Shown: positions 32,185 through 41,796, numbered from the stretch's first letter. The stretch: DNA of 54,647 nucleotides from Verrucomicrobia subdivision 3 bacterium UBA693 (GCA_002298785.1 DBMR01000062.1:1-54647); one strand, 5' to 3'. Notes: generated by a model not told the origin, from the letters alone. Program-made: numbers and translations.

Positions 32185-34905
32185 TCACCGACTCAAGGCT
32201 TGCGGCGCTAGGGCGTCAAGTTTTTTTTGCCAATGGGCCGCCTGCTCCGGTTTGCCCCATGCCTCGTAGAGATTCACAATATGGCCGATGGTAAGCCGCA
32301 GCTCGATGGGCGACATCTGGGCGGCGGGGACGAAGAACTCGTCGCAACTTGGCAGCAGCAGGGTTTCGGCCTGGGAGTAGGCCTTTCGTGCCACCTGGAT
32401 AGCGCCGAGCCAATTGGCGGTCTGAGCCGCCAGAGGCTCCGTTCGGCCGATAGGATGTTCACGAAAGAAGGTCAGTGCCTGCTGCAACAGAGGTTCAGCC
32501 TGGTCGAGTTTGCCCTCTTGAACCAACACGCGGCCCAGGATGAGCAAGGTGCGGCTGGTCCCCAGGCTGTCAGGTGTAAGCCGCTTAAAGTCCAGCGTGG
32601 CCTGGGCTATGGCCTCCGCCCTGTCGAACTGGCCCAGGTCGGCCAATGCACGGGCCCAAATGCGCTGCAACCACAGCACAATAAAGGCATCGGGGCCGAA
32701 GCGCTGAACCGCCGAGGGAATTGATTCCTTGAGCAGTTTGTCGGCTTCGACAGGATCGCCCTGAAGCAGCCGATTCAGCGCGATCTGGTTGACCGCCCAG
32801 AATGCCTGCTCGTAGTTGCCGACTCGCTGGCTGCGGCTTAGCCCCTCACGACCAAGCCGCTCTGCTTCCGCATAGTCACCTCGCTGCTCCACATCACGAG
32901 ACAGATTCCGAAGCGCGTCCATGGTTAAACTGTCGTCAGGCCCGAGGGACTGTTCACAAGTTTGGAGGATCTGTCGGGCGAGTCGTTCCGCTTCCGCAAG
33001 TTCCCCCTTTTGGTACAGAACAATCTCGTAGCCTTGCAGTGAATCGAGCGTGTCACGATTGGTGGGCCCCAATAGCTGCTGCCGGCCCAGCCAGGCCTCC
33101 CGAATGAGAGGTTCGGCTTCTTTAAACCGGGCGGCCCCGGTAATGAGGAACTCCGCCAGCTTGTGTTCTGCGGCCAGCGTGTCCAGGTGGTGGGGTCCCA
33201 GCGCGGTGCGACGCAAATTGTATGCCCGCCGCAGATTATGCTCGGCTTCCGGGAGAGCGCTCAACTTGAGAAAGGTGGTGCCGAAGTCCAGGCGCAAACT
33301 CGCTTCCAGTTCGGGCTGCCGAGCAATTTCAGCGTCCCTATCCAACAGAGCCGTCGCACGCGCCAACACCTCTTCCATGGTAACTTTCTTGTCGCGCGAG
33401 TTTTGTTCGGGCGTCGCCTGAAAAAGCAGGTCCTCGGTCAGGAAACGATGGATCGCCTGTGCTTGCTTTTCGGAGGCTTGCACCCGCTGCAGCAGGCCGT
33501 TTTGATTGCGTTCCGCATGTCTGGCGCGGGCTGCCTCCCAGGTGCTCACGACGACGCCCAGCGCAAGCACCAAAATCAACGCCCCGGCCGCCGCAAAACC
33601 GAACTTGTGTCGCCGGACTGTCTTCTGAAACTCATACAGCCGGCTGGGCGGACGGGCCACCACCGGTTCGCAGTTCAAGTGCCGCCGAACATCCATCGCC
33701 AAGCCATTTGCGGTTTCGTAACGGCGTGCGCGGTCCTTCTCCAAGCTCTTCATTACAATCCAGTCCAGGTCCCCACGCACCTCCTGTAGCAGCCTACGTG
33801 AGGAGGCTCTGACTTTCTCGTTAGATTCTTGAGTCTCGGATTTTGTTTTGAGCCTGCTTAAGTCGGCTGCAACGAACTCCTGGGTGAGGCGTGTGCTTGG
33901 TTTGACCGGCTCCACTTCCCGGATGGTCCGCCTCATCGCATCCAACCCGGACGAGAGCAGTTCCTTCGCGTCAAAGGGAGTTCGGCCAGTGAGCAACTCG
34001 TAAAGCAATACGCCCAGCGAATAGATGTCGGTCCGCGTATCCACGTCCTGCATCGTCAACTCCGCCTGCTCCGGACTCATATAGGCCGGTGTGCCGATGA
34101 ATTGTTCGAAGGCGGTAAACAGCGTCTGATCGGTCAAGCGCCCCTGGGTGGCTTTGGCGATGCCAAAATCAATCACCCTGGGCACGCCCGCCGAGTCGGG
34201 ATCGGAGCGGGCGACCAGGATGTTGGACGGCTTGAGGTCCCGGTGGATCACACCTTTCTGATGCGCATGCTGTACCGCTTGGCAGACCTGTATAAACAGC
34301 TCCAGCCGTGCATTCGTCGAGAGATTATGCTCACGGCAGTAATCCGTGATTTTAATCCCGCGGACCAGTTCCATCACGAAGTACGGCCGACCCGTCTCAG
34401 TGGCACCGGCGTCGAGCACTTTGGCGATGTTCGCATGGTCCATCATCGCCAGCGCCTGGCGCTCGGCCTCGAAACGGGCGATGACTTGCTTCGTGTCCAT
34501 ACCGAGCTTGATCACCTTGACCGCCACCCGGCGCCGCACAGGTTCCTCCTGCTCCGCCATATACACAACGCCACAGCCGCCCTCGCCAATTTGCTGCAGC
34601 AGTTTATACCGACCGATCCGGTCGCCGGCTTTTTCTCCGCCCGCTACGCTATTTGGGACCACGGCAGGAGCATCTGAAGCGGGTTCACCTCGCTGCGCTC
34701 CCGGCGCGGGATCCTGGAGAAAGCCCGCAGCCTCGTCGCCGGCGCGAAGCAACTTCTCGACCCGTTCCCGCAACGCTGCATCGCCTGCGCAGGCTCCGTC
34801 TAGGTATGCCGGGCGCGCTTCCACAGGCAGCAGCCGGGCCGCACTGAAAACTGCCAGTTCGCGCTCAAAAGGCTCTTTCACGGGGTACTTAGCGTAGTCT
34901 ACCAC
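32185..34905 (-). CDS. membrane Ser/Thr protein kinase with TPR region
   Basis: 906 residues, GTG start. An N-terminal 90-residue leader precedes the kinase domain (about 98-380): GEGGCGVVY (108-116), invariant Lys130 in VAVKVIK, HRDLKPSN (221-228), DFG (246-248), GTPAYMSPEQ (271-280). One membrane helix lies at 435-454. The outer half (about 470-900) is a chain of TPR-like repeats (LGPDHLDTL, LGPDDSLTM, RAEAIAQATLDF) that would face the periplasm and bind peptides. Co-directional with, and upstream of, the ECF sigma gene, so the two probably work together. Signal and phosphorylation target unknown. Confidence 0.9.
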   Translation of the reverse strand: MVDYAKYPVKEPFERELAVFSAARLLPVEARPAYLDGACAGDAALRERVEKLLRAGDEAAGFLQDPAPGAQRGEPASDAPAVVPNSVAGGEKAGDRIGRYKLLQQIGEGGCGVVYMAEQEEPVRRRVAVKVIKLGMDTKQVIARFEAERQALAMMDHANIAKVLDAGATETGRPYFVMELVRGIKITDYCREHNLSTNARLELFIQVCQAVQHAHQKGVIHRDLKPSNILVARSDPDSAGVPRVIDFGIAKATQGRLTDQTLFTAFEQFIGTPAYMSPEQAELTMQDVDTRTDIYSLGVLLYELLTGRTPFDAKELLSSGLDAMRRTIREVEPVKPSTRLTQEFVAADLSRLKTKSETQESNEKVRASSRRLLQEVRGDLDWIVMKSLEKDRARRYETANGLAMDVRRHLNCEPVVARPPSRLYEFQKTVRRHKFGFAAAGALILVLALGVVVSTWEAARARHAERNQNGLLQRVQASEKQAQAIHRFLTEDLLFQATPEQNSRDKKVTMEEVLARATALLDRDAEIARQPELEASLRLDFGTTFLKLSALPEAEHNLRRAYNLRRTALGPHHLDTLAAEHKLAEFLITGAARFKEAEPLIREAWLGRQQLLGPTNRDTLDSLQGYEIVLYQKGELAEAERLARQILQTCEQSLGPDDSLTMDALRNLSRDVEQRGDYAEAERLGREGLSRSQRVGNYEQAFWAVNQIALNRLLQGDPVEADKLLKESIPSAVQRFGPDAFIVLWLQRIWARALADLGQFDRAEAIAQATLDFKRLTPDSLGTSRTLLILGRVLVQEGKLDQAEPLLQQALTFFREHPIGRTEPLAAQTANWLGAIQVARKAYSQAETLLLPSCDEFFVPAAQMSPIELRLTIGHIVNLYEAWGKPEQAAHWQKKLDALAPQALSR

Positions 34906-34986
34906 GCAATGCGCAAAACCAAACCAAAAGGCGCAAGAGAACCAGGACTTCAGGCAAGTTGAAAATTCTGCTCAAAAACCTCTTTA

Positions 34987-35015
34987 TTGACATCCGGTCC
35001 CAAAACCACGATTCT
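34987..35015 (+). promoter_or_regulatory. promoter of the tRNA-Lys gene
   Basis: A perfect TTGACA (34987-34992), 17 bases, then GATTCT (35010-35015). The predicted start near 35021 lies 10 bases before the tRNA in a GC-rich discriminator. The -10 box is weak. Confidence 0.5.
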
Positions 35016-35030
35016 ATGGGCCTGTAGGGT

Positions 35031-35106
35031 GCCTCGGTAGCTCAATTGGTAGAGCAGCAGACTCTTAATCTGTTTGTTCTCGGTTCAAGTCCGAGCCGGG
35101 GTACCA
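35031..35106 (+). tRNA. tRNA-Lys (anticodon CUU)
   Basis: Full cloverleaf: acceptor GCCTCGG/CCGGGGT with G1-U72 and U4-G69 wobbles, D arm GCTC-AATTGGTA-GAGC, anticodon arm GCAGA-CTCTTAA-TCTGT with anticodon CTT at 34-36, T arm CTCGG-TTCAAGT-CCGAG, discriminator A and an encoded CCA. 76 bases, no intron. Confidence 0.96.
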
Positions 35107-35181
35107 TTTCCCCAACTCCAGTCTTAAACCCTTTGGAATCAACATTTTTACCGGCAATTTTCCCGCCAAAAACCCGGACGC

Positions 35182-36234
35182 TCAAGCCCACGGCGGCACG
35201 GTGCAGGTGATTTTAGAGATGCCCAACCGATCCGCCACTATCCCGTTCCAGGTGTATTTGTTGGTCTCCCGGCTCATGCCTTTGGCGATCAATTCCTGCT
35301 TGGCGACGGGATCGAACGCTTTCGGCAATTGGGGCGCCCATCCCGGCGCCGCATCGTTCGGATACATGGTCACCCGGCGCCACGCGCCGAAGACTTTCGT
35401 GCCGTAGTCAAAGCTGCGACGGAACACCGCCGTGCACGATTTTTGAATCACGACATCGACCTCGAAGTAATCGCACAATTCCTGCATCGAGGAGAACAGC
35501 TTCTTATTCTTATGGAGCGCGACCCAATTGAACTTGTAGACTTGCATGGCACCGGCGCCGTTAATCTGCGGGATAGCCTCGGAGCCGGTCTTGCCGGTCT
35601 GGTAAGCGTTGATCATCGCCAGCACGAAATCCCGCTTCTGCAACTGAAAAGAACCGGAGCGCCGGGCGAATCCCAGGCCGTAAAAATCCGAGTCATTGGA
35701 CGCGCAGACGGCCAGCACAAAGGAGGTGATCGGGAACCAGCCGGATTTCCCGGTGGTGGTGTCGTTCCACGAGGCGGCGTAGTGTCGATCGTTGGTTAAC
35801 CCGGCGAGCAACTGGTTCGCTTTATTCAGTCCCTTGCGATGCGCTTCGGGCGAATAGAATCCGCCGGCCACATCCCCGCCCCCCGTTCGGAACTCCGCGG
35901 CCAGCGGGTAATGGGCCAGGCTCATCACGTTTTCCTGGACCTCCCCGTGATCGTCGATCGAGCGGACGGTGGCATAATCATTGGTGCTCCAGGAGCGAGT
36001 CGTGCCCTGAACTCCCGTCGGATCAAAAACCTGGTCGGGCGTGATGCCAGTGGTGGCGCGGACCAACTGGTTTTCCCAGCCGGTTTGGAAACCATGGCGG
36101 CCGTAAGCGTGAGAGCCGTCGTGGGCCGAGATCTCCGCCTTCAATTGCGCCTCATTCGCCTTGATGGCGCTGGCGCGGGCGCCAATCAGTTCCTCGAGGC
36201 GAGCGAATTCAGGACCGAGCGTAAGTTTACCCAT
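35182..36234 (-). CDS. unrecognised protein, possible toxin-like N-terminal region
   Basis: 350 residues without signal peptide or membrane segment; Trp, Tyr, His and Asn rich. I do not recognise the family. Near residues 40-75 is SHAYGRHGFQTGWENQLVRATTG, resembling the His-Gly/Arg-Thr pattern seen in some polymorphic toxin domains (weak memory match). The remainder (RDFVLAMINAYQTGK..., FDYGTKVFGAWRRVTMYPND) looks like a globular enzyme or effector. It lies 75 bases from the tRNA-Lys on the opposite strand, a common spot for insertions, but no integrase or repeated tRNA end is visible. No immunity-like gene is adjacent. Confidence 0.6.
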   Translation of the reverse strand: MGKLTLGPEFARLEELIGARASAIKANEAQLKAEISAHDGSHAYGRHGFQTGWENQLVRATTGITPDQVFDPTGVQGTTRSWSTNDYATVRSIDDHGEVQENVMSLAHYPLAAEFRTGGGDVAGGFYSPEAHRKGLNKANQLLAGLTNDRHYAASWNDTTTGKSGWFPITSFVLAVCASNDSDFYGLGFARRSGSFQLQKRDFVLAMINAYQTGKTGSEAIPQINGAGAMQVYKFNWVALHKNKKLFSSMQELCDYFEVDVVIQKSCTAVFRRSFDYGTKVFGAWRRVTMYPNDAAPGWAPQLPKAFDPVAKQELIAKGMSRETNKYTWNGIVADRLGISKITCTVPPWA

Positions 36235-36531
36235 AGATGATGGTGATAGTAATGACTCGAACCGCTAGGTGACGGCACCGGAACGGTGCGGCTGCCGCCG
36301 ACCGTGATAGCCCGGATCGAGCAACGGTCCTCTCGAATCGTCGAATTCCGGCGACTGAAGCAGAGCAATTCATGGCTTAAGTAAGACCGCTAACACACAC
36401 CCCGGGCAACGTCAAGGGAAGCACCCGGCCCTCGGGATGAGGGCGAAACCACCAAGCTCGCGACCCTGCACCGCGCCTCAACTCGCTACCGGTGGCTTTT
36501 CATTTCGGATGGTTCCTGCCAAGCTGGCGTC

Positions 36532-38490
36532 ATGCGCTCGATTGTGCGACATATTTTTCGCGCCCGCTCACCCTTTGGAATACCGCGGCTGAAATCCTTG
36601 TATTCATTTCTTGCCGGACTCGGCATCCTGGTTGGCCTGCTCTGGGCCGGATGCTTCCCGGCCCGGGCGGAAAGTCCGGTCAAATCCGGGCGAGTCGCAG
36701 AGATTGCCGCCTGGCTGCCGGAACAACCTCGCGGATTTGGAGTTCCCGCCACCAACCGCGCCCCCTGGGAGGCACTCAAAACGGACCCGAAATGGGCCGC
36801 CGTCATTCAGGACGCGGCGGAATTGGGGCAGAAGCCGTGCCCGGACCTGCCGGACGCCTTATACCTGGATTATTCGAAGACCGGCAATCGCACCCGTTGC
36901 CAGAAAGTTTTATCCCAGCGGGACGGCCGCATGGCCACGCTGGCGCTCGCGGAATGCCTCGAAGCCAAAGGCCGGTTCGTGTCGCCGCTGGCCGAGACGG
37001 TGCGCGCCATTTGCGCCGAGCGCACGTGGATGCTGCCGGCCCATGATCGCGGGCTGGAATCGTTCAACGGTCGCACGATGGATATGGATCTGCGCGCCAC
37101 GCTTATCGGTTGGGAACTGGCCAGCATCCATTACCTGCTGCAGGAGCAGTTGCCGCCCGACATCCGCGCGCTAATCGAAAAGGAAGTGCGGCGCCGCATA
37201 CTCTTCCCCTTCCGGGAGATCGTCGAGGGCCGCCAGCGCGGCGCCTTCTGGCTCAAAGCCACGCATAACTGGAATTCGGTCTGCCTCGCCGGAGTCACGT
37301 GCGCGGCGCTAGCGCTCGAACCAAAAGCCGCGGACCGCGCATGGTTCGTGGCGGCGGCGGAGCATTATATCAAAAACTTCCTCAGCGGCTTCACGCCGGA
37401 CGGTTATTGCAGCGAGGGCATGGGGTATTGGAACTATGGCTTTGGCCGGTTCTTGATGCTGGGCGAAGGAGTGCGCCAGGCCACAGGGGGAAAGCTGGAC
37501 TTCCTCGCAGATCCCGCCGCGAAAGCGCCGGCCTTATACGCCCTGCATTCCGAAATCATCAACGGCATCTACCCCACTATTGCCGATTGCCATCCGGGTG
37601 ACGCGCCGGATCGCCAGTTCCTCAAACTGATCTCGGAGCGATTTGACCTGGACGTGCCCCGCGTCAAAACGGTCTCGTTCGCCAATCCCGGCAAAAGCGT
37701 CGGACCCGTCACGATGTTTGCGTTCCTGCAAAACCCGCTCCCTCGCATTCCCGGCGCCCAGGAACCTTCAGCTCTGCCGCTGCGCACCTGGTTCTCGGAC
37801 GGCGGAGTGCTGATCTGCCGACCGGGGACGGGCACGCCGCCCTTCGCCGCCGTCTTGAAGGGCGGTCACAATGCGGAACATCATAATCACAATGACGTGG
37901 GCAGCTTTAGCGTCATCTCCGGCCGCACCATGCTGGTGTGTGATCCGGGAGCGGAGGTCTACACCGCGCGCACCTTCAGCGCCAAACGCTATGACAGCAA
38001 AGTGCTCAGCTCGTTCGGTCATGCCGTTCCCCGAATTGGCGGTCAATTGCAGCGCACCGGAGCAGCCGCCAAGGCCGTGGTGCTGCAGACCGATTTCTCA
38101 GAGCAACGTGATCTGCTCACCCTAGACCTCCAGTCCGCGTACGACCTGCCCAAATTGCGGAAACTGAACCGCTCCTTTCAATTCGAACGGGGCGCGACGC
38201 CCCGCCTGGCGGTTATCGACACAGTGGAATGTGCCGAAGCCCAATCCTTTGAGACCGCGCTGATCACCTGGGGCGAATGGAAACAAGTTTCCGACCGGGA
38301 ACTCCTGATCAGCGACGGCAAAGACGCGTTGAAAGTCGAGATCGACACCGGCGGAAGGGAGTTCAAGGTGGCATCCGAGATTTTGGATGAAGATGTCAGC
38401 ACCCCGAAAAAGCCGGTGCGGCTGGCAATTACCCTCAATGCGCCCGTGCAATCGGCCAAAATTACCCTTACACTTCGTCCCGCGCACTGA
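36532..38490 (+). CDS. heparinase II/III family polysaccharide lyase-like protein
   Basis: 652-residue exported protein: signal peptide to about residue 46 (LYSFLAGLGILVGLLWAGCFPARA; the Cys may instead be a lipobox). The N-terminal half is an alpha/alpha toroid with WLKATHNWNSVCLAG and GYCSEGMGYWNYGFGRFL; the C-terminal half has the heparinase II/III-like signature HNHNDVGSFSV, CDPGAEVYT and SSFGHAVP. These proteins cleave uronic-acid glycans by beta-elimination. Substrate cannot be told from sequence. A UDG gene follows immediately. Confidence 0.88.
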   Translation: MRSIVRHIFRARSPFGIPRLKSLYSFLAGLGILVGLLWAGCFPARAESPVKSGRVAEIAAWLPEQPRGFGVPATNRAPWEALKTDPKWAAVIQDAAELGQKPCPDLPDALYLDYSKTGNRTRCQKVLSQRDGRMATLALAECLEAKGRFVSPLAETVRAICAERTWMLPAHDRGLESFNGRTMDMDLRATLIGWELASIHYLLQEQLPPDIRALIEKEVRRRILFPFREIVEGRQRGAFWLKATHNWNSVCLAGVTCAALALEPKAADRAWFVAAAEHYIKNFLSGFTPDGYCSEGMGYWNYGFGRFLMLGEGVRQATGGKLDFLADPAAKAPALYALHSEIINGIYPTIADCHPGDAPDRQFLKLISERFDLDVPRVKTVSFANPGKSVGPVTMFAFLQNPLPRIPGAQEPSALPLRTWFSDGGVLICRPGTGTPPFAAVLKGGHNAEHHNHNDVGSFSVISGRTMLVCDPGAEVYTARTFSAKRYDSKVLSSFGHAVPRIGGQLQRTGAAAKAVVLQTDFSEQRDLLTLDLQSAYDLPKLRKLNRSFQFERGATPRLAVIDTVECAEAQSFETALITWGEWKQVSDRELLISDGKDALKVEIDTGGREFKVASEILDEDVSTPKKPVRLAITLNAPVQSAKITLTLRPAH

Positions 38491-38491
38491 A

Positions 38492-39430
38492 ATGTCCGAA
38501 CCATACCATCAATTGCTGGACGCCACGATTCAGCATCTAAAAGATCTGAAGGCCCGGGGCACCCGTTTTGTGGCGGTCGCGCCGGAAACGGTGAAGGCCC
38601 TCACTCAACCCGTCCCACTGGCTGGCAATCCCGCGGCACCGGCCCGGAGCTTACCCCCAGCGCGCCCAGCCACGGCAAGTCCAGTGCCGAGACCGATTAC
38701 CGCGGCACAGACGCCACCGGCATCGCTACCCAACGTCGCTACTCCGGCAGCGCCGATTTCCCCTGCTCCTCAAGCCGTGCCTGCTCCTTCATCCCTGGCC
38801 GCGCTGACACCTGCGGACAAGACCGCCGCAATTGAAAACCTGCGCGGTCGCGTGTTGGCGTGTGTGACCTGCCAACACCTCGCGTCCACTCGTCAAAAAG
38901 TCGTGTTCGGCGTGGGCAACATTAACGCGGACCTGATGTTTGTTGGGGAAGCGCCGGGGGCGGACGAAGATCGCGTGGGTGAACCGTTCGTGGGCGCCGC
39001 CGGGCAATTGCTGACCCGCATCATCCAAACCATGGGGCTTTCCCGCGAGACCGTCTACATCGCCAATATCCTCAAGTGCCGCCCCAATACCCCCCCGGGC
39101 ACCTCGGGCAATCGCAAACCGACGCCCGAAGAAATGAACACCTGCGTTCCCTATCTGCAGGAACAAATCGATTTGATCCGGCCCAAAGTAATCGTAGCGC
39201 TGGGCGCCACCGCCACGGAAGGCCTGCTGAACCGCAGCGGCATCAGCCGCCTGCGCGGGACCTGGCAGGCTTATCGCGGCATTCCCCTCATGCCCACGTT
39301 TCACCCAGCCTACCTGCTTTACCGGGATGACCCCGGCGAAAAGCGGCGGCTCTGGGAGGACATGCTGCAGGTGATGGAGAAGCTCGGCATGCCCATCAGC
39401 ACCAAACAACGAGGCTATTTCTTGAAGTGA
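38492..39430 (+). CDS. uracil-DNA glycosylase, type 4 (Fe-S)
   Basis: Removes uracil from DNA in base excision repair. The catalytic domain (about 118-305) has GEAPGADEDRVGEPFVGAAGQLL (152-174) and HPAYLL (271-276). Four cysteines (C124, C127, C196, C218) match the 4Fe-4S ligands of the type 4 family. Before it, residues 40-105 form a Pro/Ala-rich linker and residues 1-35 a small helical region (YHQLLDATIQHLKDLKARG), giving 312 residues, against about 200 for type 4 enzymes. The start at 38492 is 1 base after the heparinase stop. Confidence 0.92.
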   Translation: MSEPYHQLLDATIQHLKDLKARGTRFVAVAPETVKALTQPVPLAGNPAAPARSLPPARPATASPVPRPITAAQTPPASLPNVATPAAPISPAPQAVPAPSSLAALTPADKTAAIENLRGRVLACVTCQHLASTRQKVVFGVGNINADLMFVGEAPGADEDRVGEPFVGAAGQLLTRIIQTMGLSRETVYIANILKCRPNTPPGTSGNRKPTPEEMNTCVPYLQEQIDLIRPKVIVALGATATEGLLNRSGISRLRGTWQAYRGIPLMPTFHPAYLLYRDDPGEKRRLWEDMLQVMEKLGMPISTKQRGYFLK

Positions 39431-39460
39431 AGCGGTCCGCCGTGCACACTGCGCCGATTA

Positions 39461-40096
39461 ATGTTTAAACCGCTCATAGACTGGTATACCGGCGCCCTGG
39501 ACAAAGGCGGCTACAGCCTCATTGGCCTGCTGATGGCGATTGAAAGCTCGGTGGTGCCCCTGCCCAGCGAGGTGGTTATCCCACCGGCAGCCCACCTGGC
39601 CCACACGCAGCAAATCGACCTGAGCATGACCGGGATCGTGCTGGCGGGAACCATCGGTTCCTGGCTGGGAGCGGCCGTGATGTACTGGACAGCGCGCCTG
39701 GCTGGCCGGCCGCTGGTGATGCGCTACGGGAGGTTTGTGCTGATTTCACCCGCGAAAGTCGAGGGCGCCGAACGCTGGGCCGCCCACTACGGGGCGATGG
39801 GCATCTTCGTCTCGCGCCTGTTGCCGGTGGTCCGACACCTCATCGGCATACCCGCCGGTATTGTCCGCATGGATTTTCTGAAATTCTCGATTTACACCGT
39901 CCTGGGGTCGGCCGTCTGGTGTTCTGTGCTTTGTTACCTTGGCGTCCAAATGGGCCAGGACGAGAAGCTGTTGAAGGGTGAACTGCACCGGATCAGCCTG
40001 TGGCTCGGCGGCGCCATACTCGTGCTCGGGTCCATGTACTATTTCTTCGTGCATCGACAGATGCACAAGGCCCCGGCGCCGGAGTCGAAGCCTTAG
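39461..40096 (+). CDS. DedA family membrane protein
   Basis: 211 residues with about five membrane segments. The DedA signature is visible: ESSVVPLPSEVVIPPAA (near 24-40), then G..LG..W.AR.AG and FVSRLLPVVRHLIGIPAGI (about 110-128). DedA proteins act as undecaprenyl-phosphate or other lipid transporters in some bacteria. It ends 4 bases over the end of the converging alcohol dehydrogenase gene. Confidence 0.9.
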   Translation: MFKPLIDWYTGALDKGGYSLIGLLMAIESSVVPLPSEVVIPPAAHLAHTQQIDLSMTGIVLAGTIGSWLGAAVMYWTARLAGRPLVMRYGRFVLISPAKVEGAERWAAHYGAMGIFVSRLLPVVRHLIGIPAGIVRMDFLKFSIYTVLGSAVWCSVLCYLGVQMGQDEKLLKGELHRISLWLGGAILVLGSMYYFFVHRQMHKAPAPESKP

Positions 40097-41124
40097 CCGC
40101 GCACTCGGACGAGCGTCTTTACGGCCTGGTTGCCGGCCGTCATTTGCGCCAGCAAAGCCGGCAGCTCCTCCAGGAAACATTCGCCATCCACAAAATCGGC
40201 GGCGCGCACGACCCCGCTCTCGATATATTTCAACGCCTGACGGATCGTGCGTGGCGTATGGTGGAAACTGGCCAATAACGTCAGGTTCGAGTAATGGATC
40301 AGGGTGGTGTCCAGCGTAATGCTGGTTCCGGAAGGGCAACCCCCAAAGAAGTTCACCGCGCCGCCCTTGCGCACCAATCGGACCGCCGCTTCCCACACTT
40401 CCGGTTTGCCAACCGCCTCGATCACCGCGTCGAAGGCGGTCGTGGTGCGTCGGCGAATGATCTCCACCAAATCCCCGCTGTGGCCCACATCGATCACGCG
40501 CTCGGCGCCCAATCGACGCGCGGCTTTCAACCGCGCCGCGCGACGTCCAGCCACCGTGACTTTGCAGCCGAGATGTTTGGCGAGCACCGCGAACATCAAG
40601 CCGATTGGCCCGGCGCCGATCACCAGCACGTTCTGCCCCCGGCGGAGGCGCGTGTCCTCCACCCCCTGCACCACACAGGCCAATGGTTCCGTGAGCGCCG
40701 CGTCGCGAAACTCAGTGTGCCGCTTCAGCCGGAGCAGATTCCGCTGCACCAACCGCGCGGGGATGACGATCGACTCCGCGTATGCACCATTGAGAAACAG
40801 CAAATCATCGCACAGGTTCTCCTGGCCGGCGCGGCAATGGAAACAGTTCCCGCACGGAGCCGAGTTGGCGACAACCACCCGGTCGCCCAACCGCCATCCC
40901 TTCACTCTGCCGCCGATTTCGCTAATCGTGCCCGCAAACTCGTGGCCAAACACCGCCGGCGGCACAATCATCTTCGCGTGGTAACCCCGCCGATACACCT
41001 TGAGGTCCGTGCCACAGGTCAGCGCGGCCTCGATGCGCACGCGCACTTCACCTCGCTGCAATTCGCCCGGGGTGACTTCCTCCACCCGCACTTGTTCTTT
41101 GCCGTATAAGACTGCTGCTTTCAT
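40093..41124 (-). CDS. zinc-dependent alcohol/polyol dehydrogenase
   Basis: 343-residue MDR-family dehydrogenase. Catalytic zinc ligands lie in LTCGTDLKVY (Cys36) and GHEFAGTI; the structural zinc site is C-GNCFHCRAGQENLC (four cysteines). The NAD site is GAGPIGLMFAVLA. The best match by memory is to L-threonine, sorbitol or galactitol type dehydrogenases; the substrate is not clear, so no symbol is given. Last gene of a minus-strand series after tsaB (21 bases apart). Confidence 0.9.
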   Translation of the reverse strand: MKAAVLYGKEQVRVEEVTPGELQRGEVRVRIEAALTCGTDLKVYRRGYHAKMIVPPAVFGHEFAGTISEIGGRVKGWRLGDRVVVANSAPCGNCFHCRAGQENLCDDLLFLNGAYAESIVIPARLVQRNLLRLKRHTEFRDAALTEPLACVVQGVEDTRLRRGQNVLVIGAGPIGLMFAVLAKHLGCKVTVAGRRAARLKAARRLGAERVIDVGHSGDLVEIIRRRTTTAFDAVIEAVGKPEVWEAAVRLVRKGGAVNFFGGCPSGTSITLDTTLIHYSNLTLLASFHHTPRTIRQALKYIESGVVRAADFVDGECFLEELPALLAQMTAGNQAVKTLVRVRG

Positions 41125-41145
41125 GATGGCCTCGCTGGTTTTGAT

Positions 41146-41796
41146 TCAGGGCAGCACCCGCGGTGGCGGGGCTTTGACAAAAGTGGTTTCTCGCAAATAA
41201 ATCGGTTCGATTTCATTGCCGTTCTGAAAATTAGTCCGCTCCAATGCCAGCCGCGCCAGCGTCGCCGCGGTCGGCGGCACTTCCTGACCTTCCGGGAACC
41301 AGCGACACACTTCTGGACCAATGAGCAGTGCGCCGGACTCGGCGCATTTCAAGACCGCGTCCGGTTTGACCAATCGCAGCGGCTCGATTTCCTGCCATTT
41401 GCCGGCCTCCAATTGATAGGTGGCCAGATAAAACTCGCCCCGCTGACCGTCGATCACCACCCCTACCTGGTTGGCCAACCCCTGGGAAGCGGCTTCCGCC
41501 GCGATCGCTTCAGCGCTGCTGATGCCGAGCAGCTTCACCCCGCTTGCCAACTGCCAACCCTGCGCGAGCGCCAGCGCCCCGCGCAGCCCGGTGTATGATC
41601 CTGGCCCAAGACCCACCGCCAGGCATTCAATGTCTTCCCGTTCCACCCGGGCCTGGCTCAGCGCCGCCTCAATCAAGGCGAACAACGGCGCGGCGCGCCC
41701 GGCGCTTTGCGTCGTTTCGCAGGCTGGGCCCGCGAGGCCGCATCGCACCGCGACGCTCCGTCGCGGACTCGATACTTCAATCGCCAAAACCTTCAT
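41146..41796 (-). CDS. tsaB: tRNA threonylcarbamoyladenosine synthesis protein TsaB
   Basis: Partner of TsaD and TsaE in the t6A37 tRNA modification; an inactive ASKHA-fold relative of TsaD. Begins MKVLAIEVSS and holds the GLGPGSYTGLRGALALAQGWQLA segment (about 70-92). 216 residues. The start at 41796 overlaps the tsaE end by 20 bases; a start at 41820 is also possible. tsaD is not in the window. Confidence 0.92.
   Translation of the reverse strand: MKVLAIEVSSPRRSVAVRCGLAGPACETTQSAGRAAPLFALIEAALSQARVEREDIECLAVGLGPGSYTGLRGALALAQGWQLASGVKLLGISSAEAIAAEAASQGLANQVGVVIDGQRGEFYLATYQLEAGKWQEIEPLRLVKPDAVLKCAESGALLIGPEVCRWFPEGQEVPPTAATLARLALERTNFQNGNEIEPIYLRETTFVKAPPPRVLP

Noticed and set aside
35031..36531. 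Genomic island with att sites at the tRNA-Lys
   Set aside because: No second copy of the tRNA 3' end and no integrase gene was found in the window.
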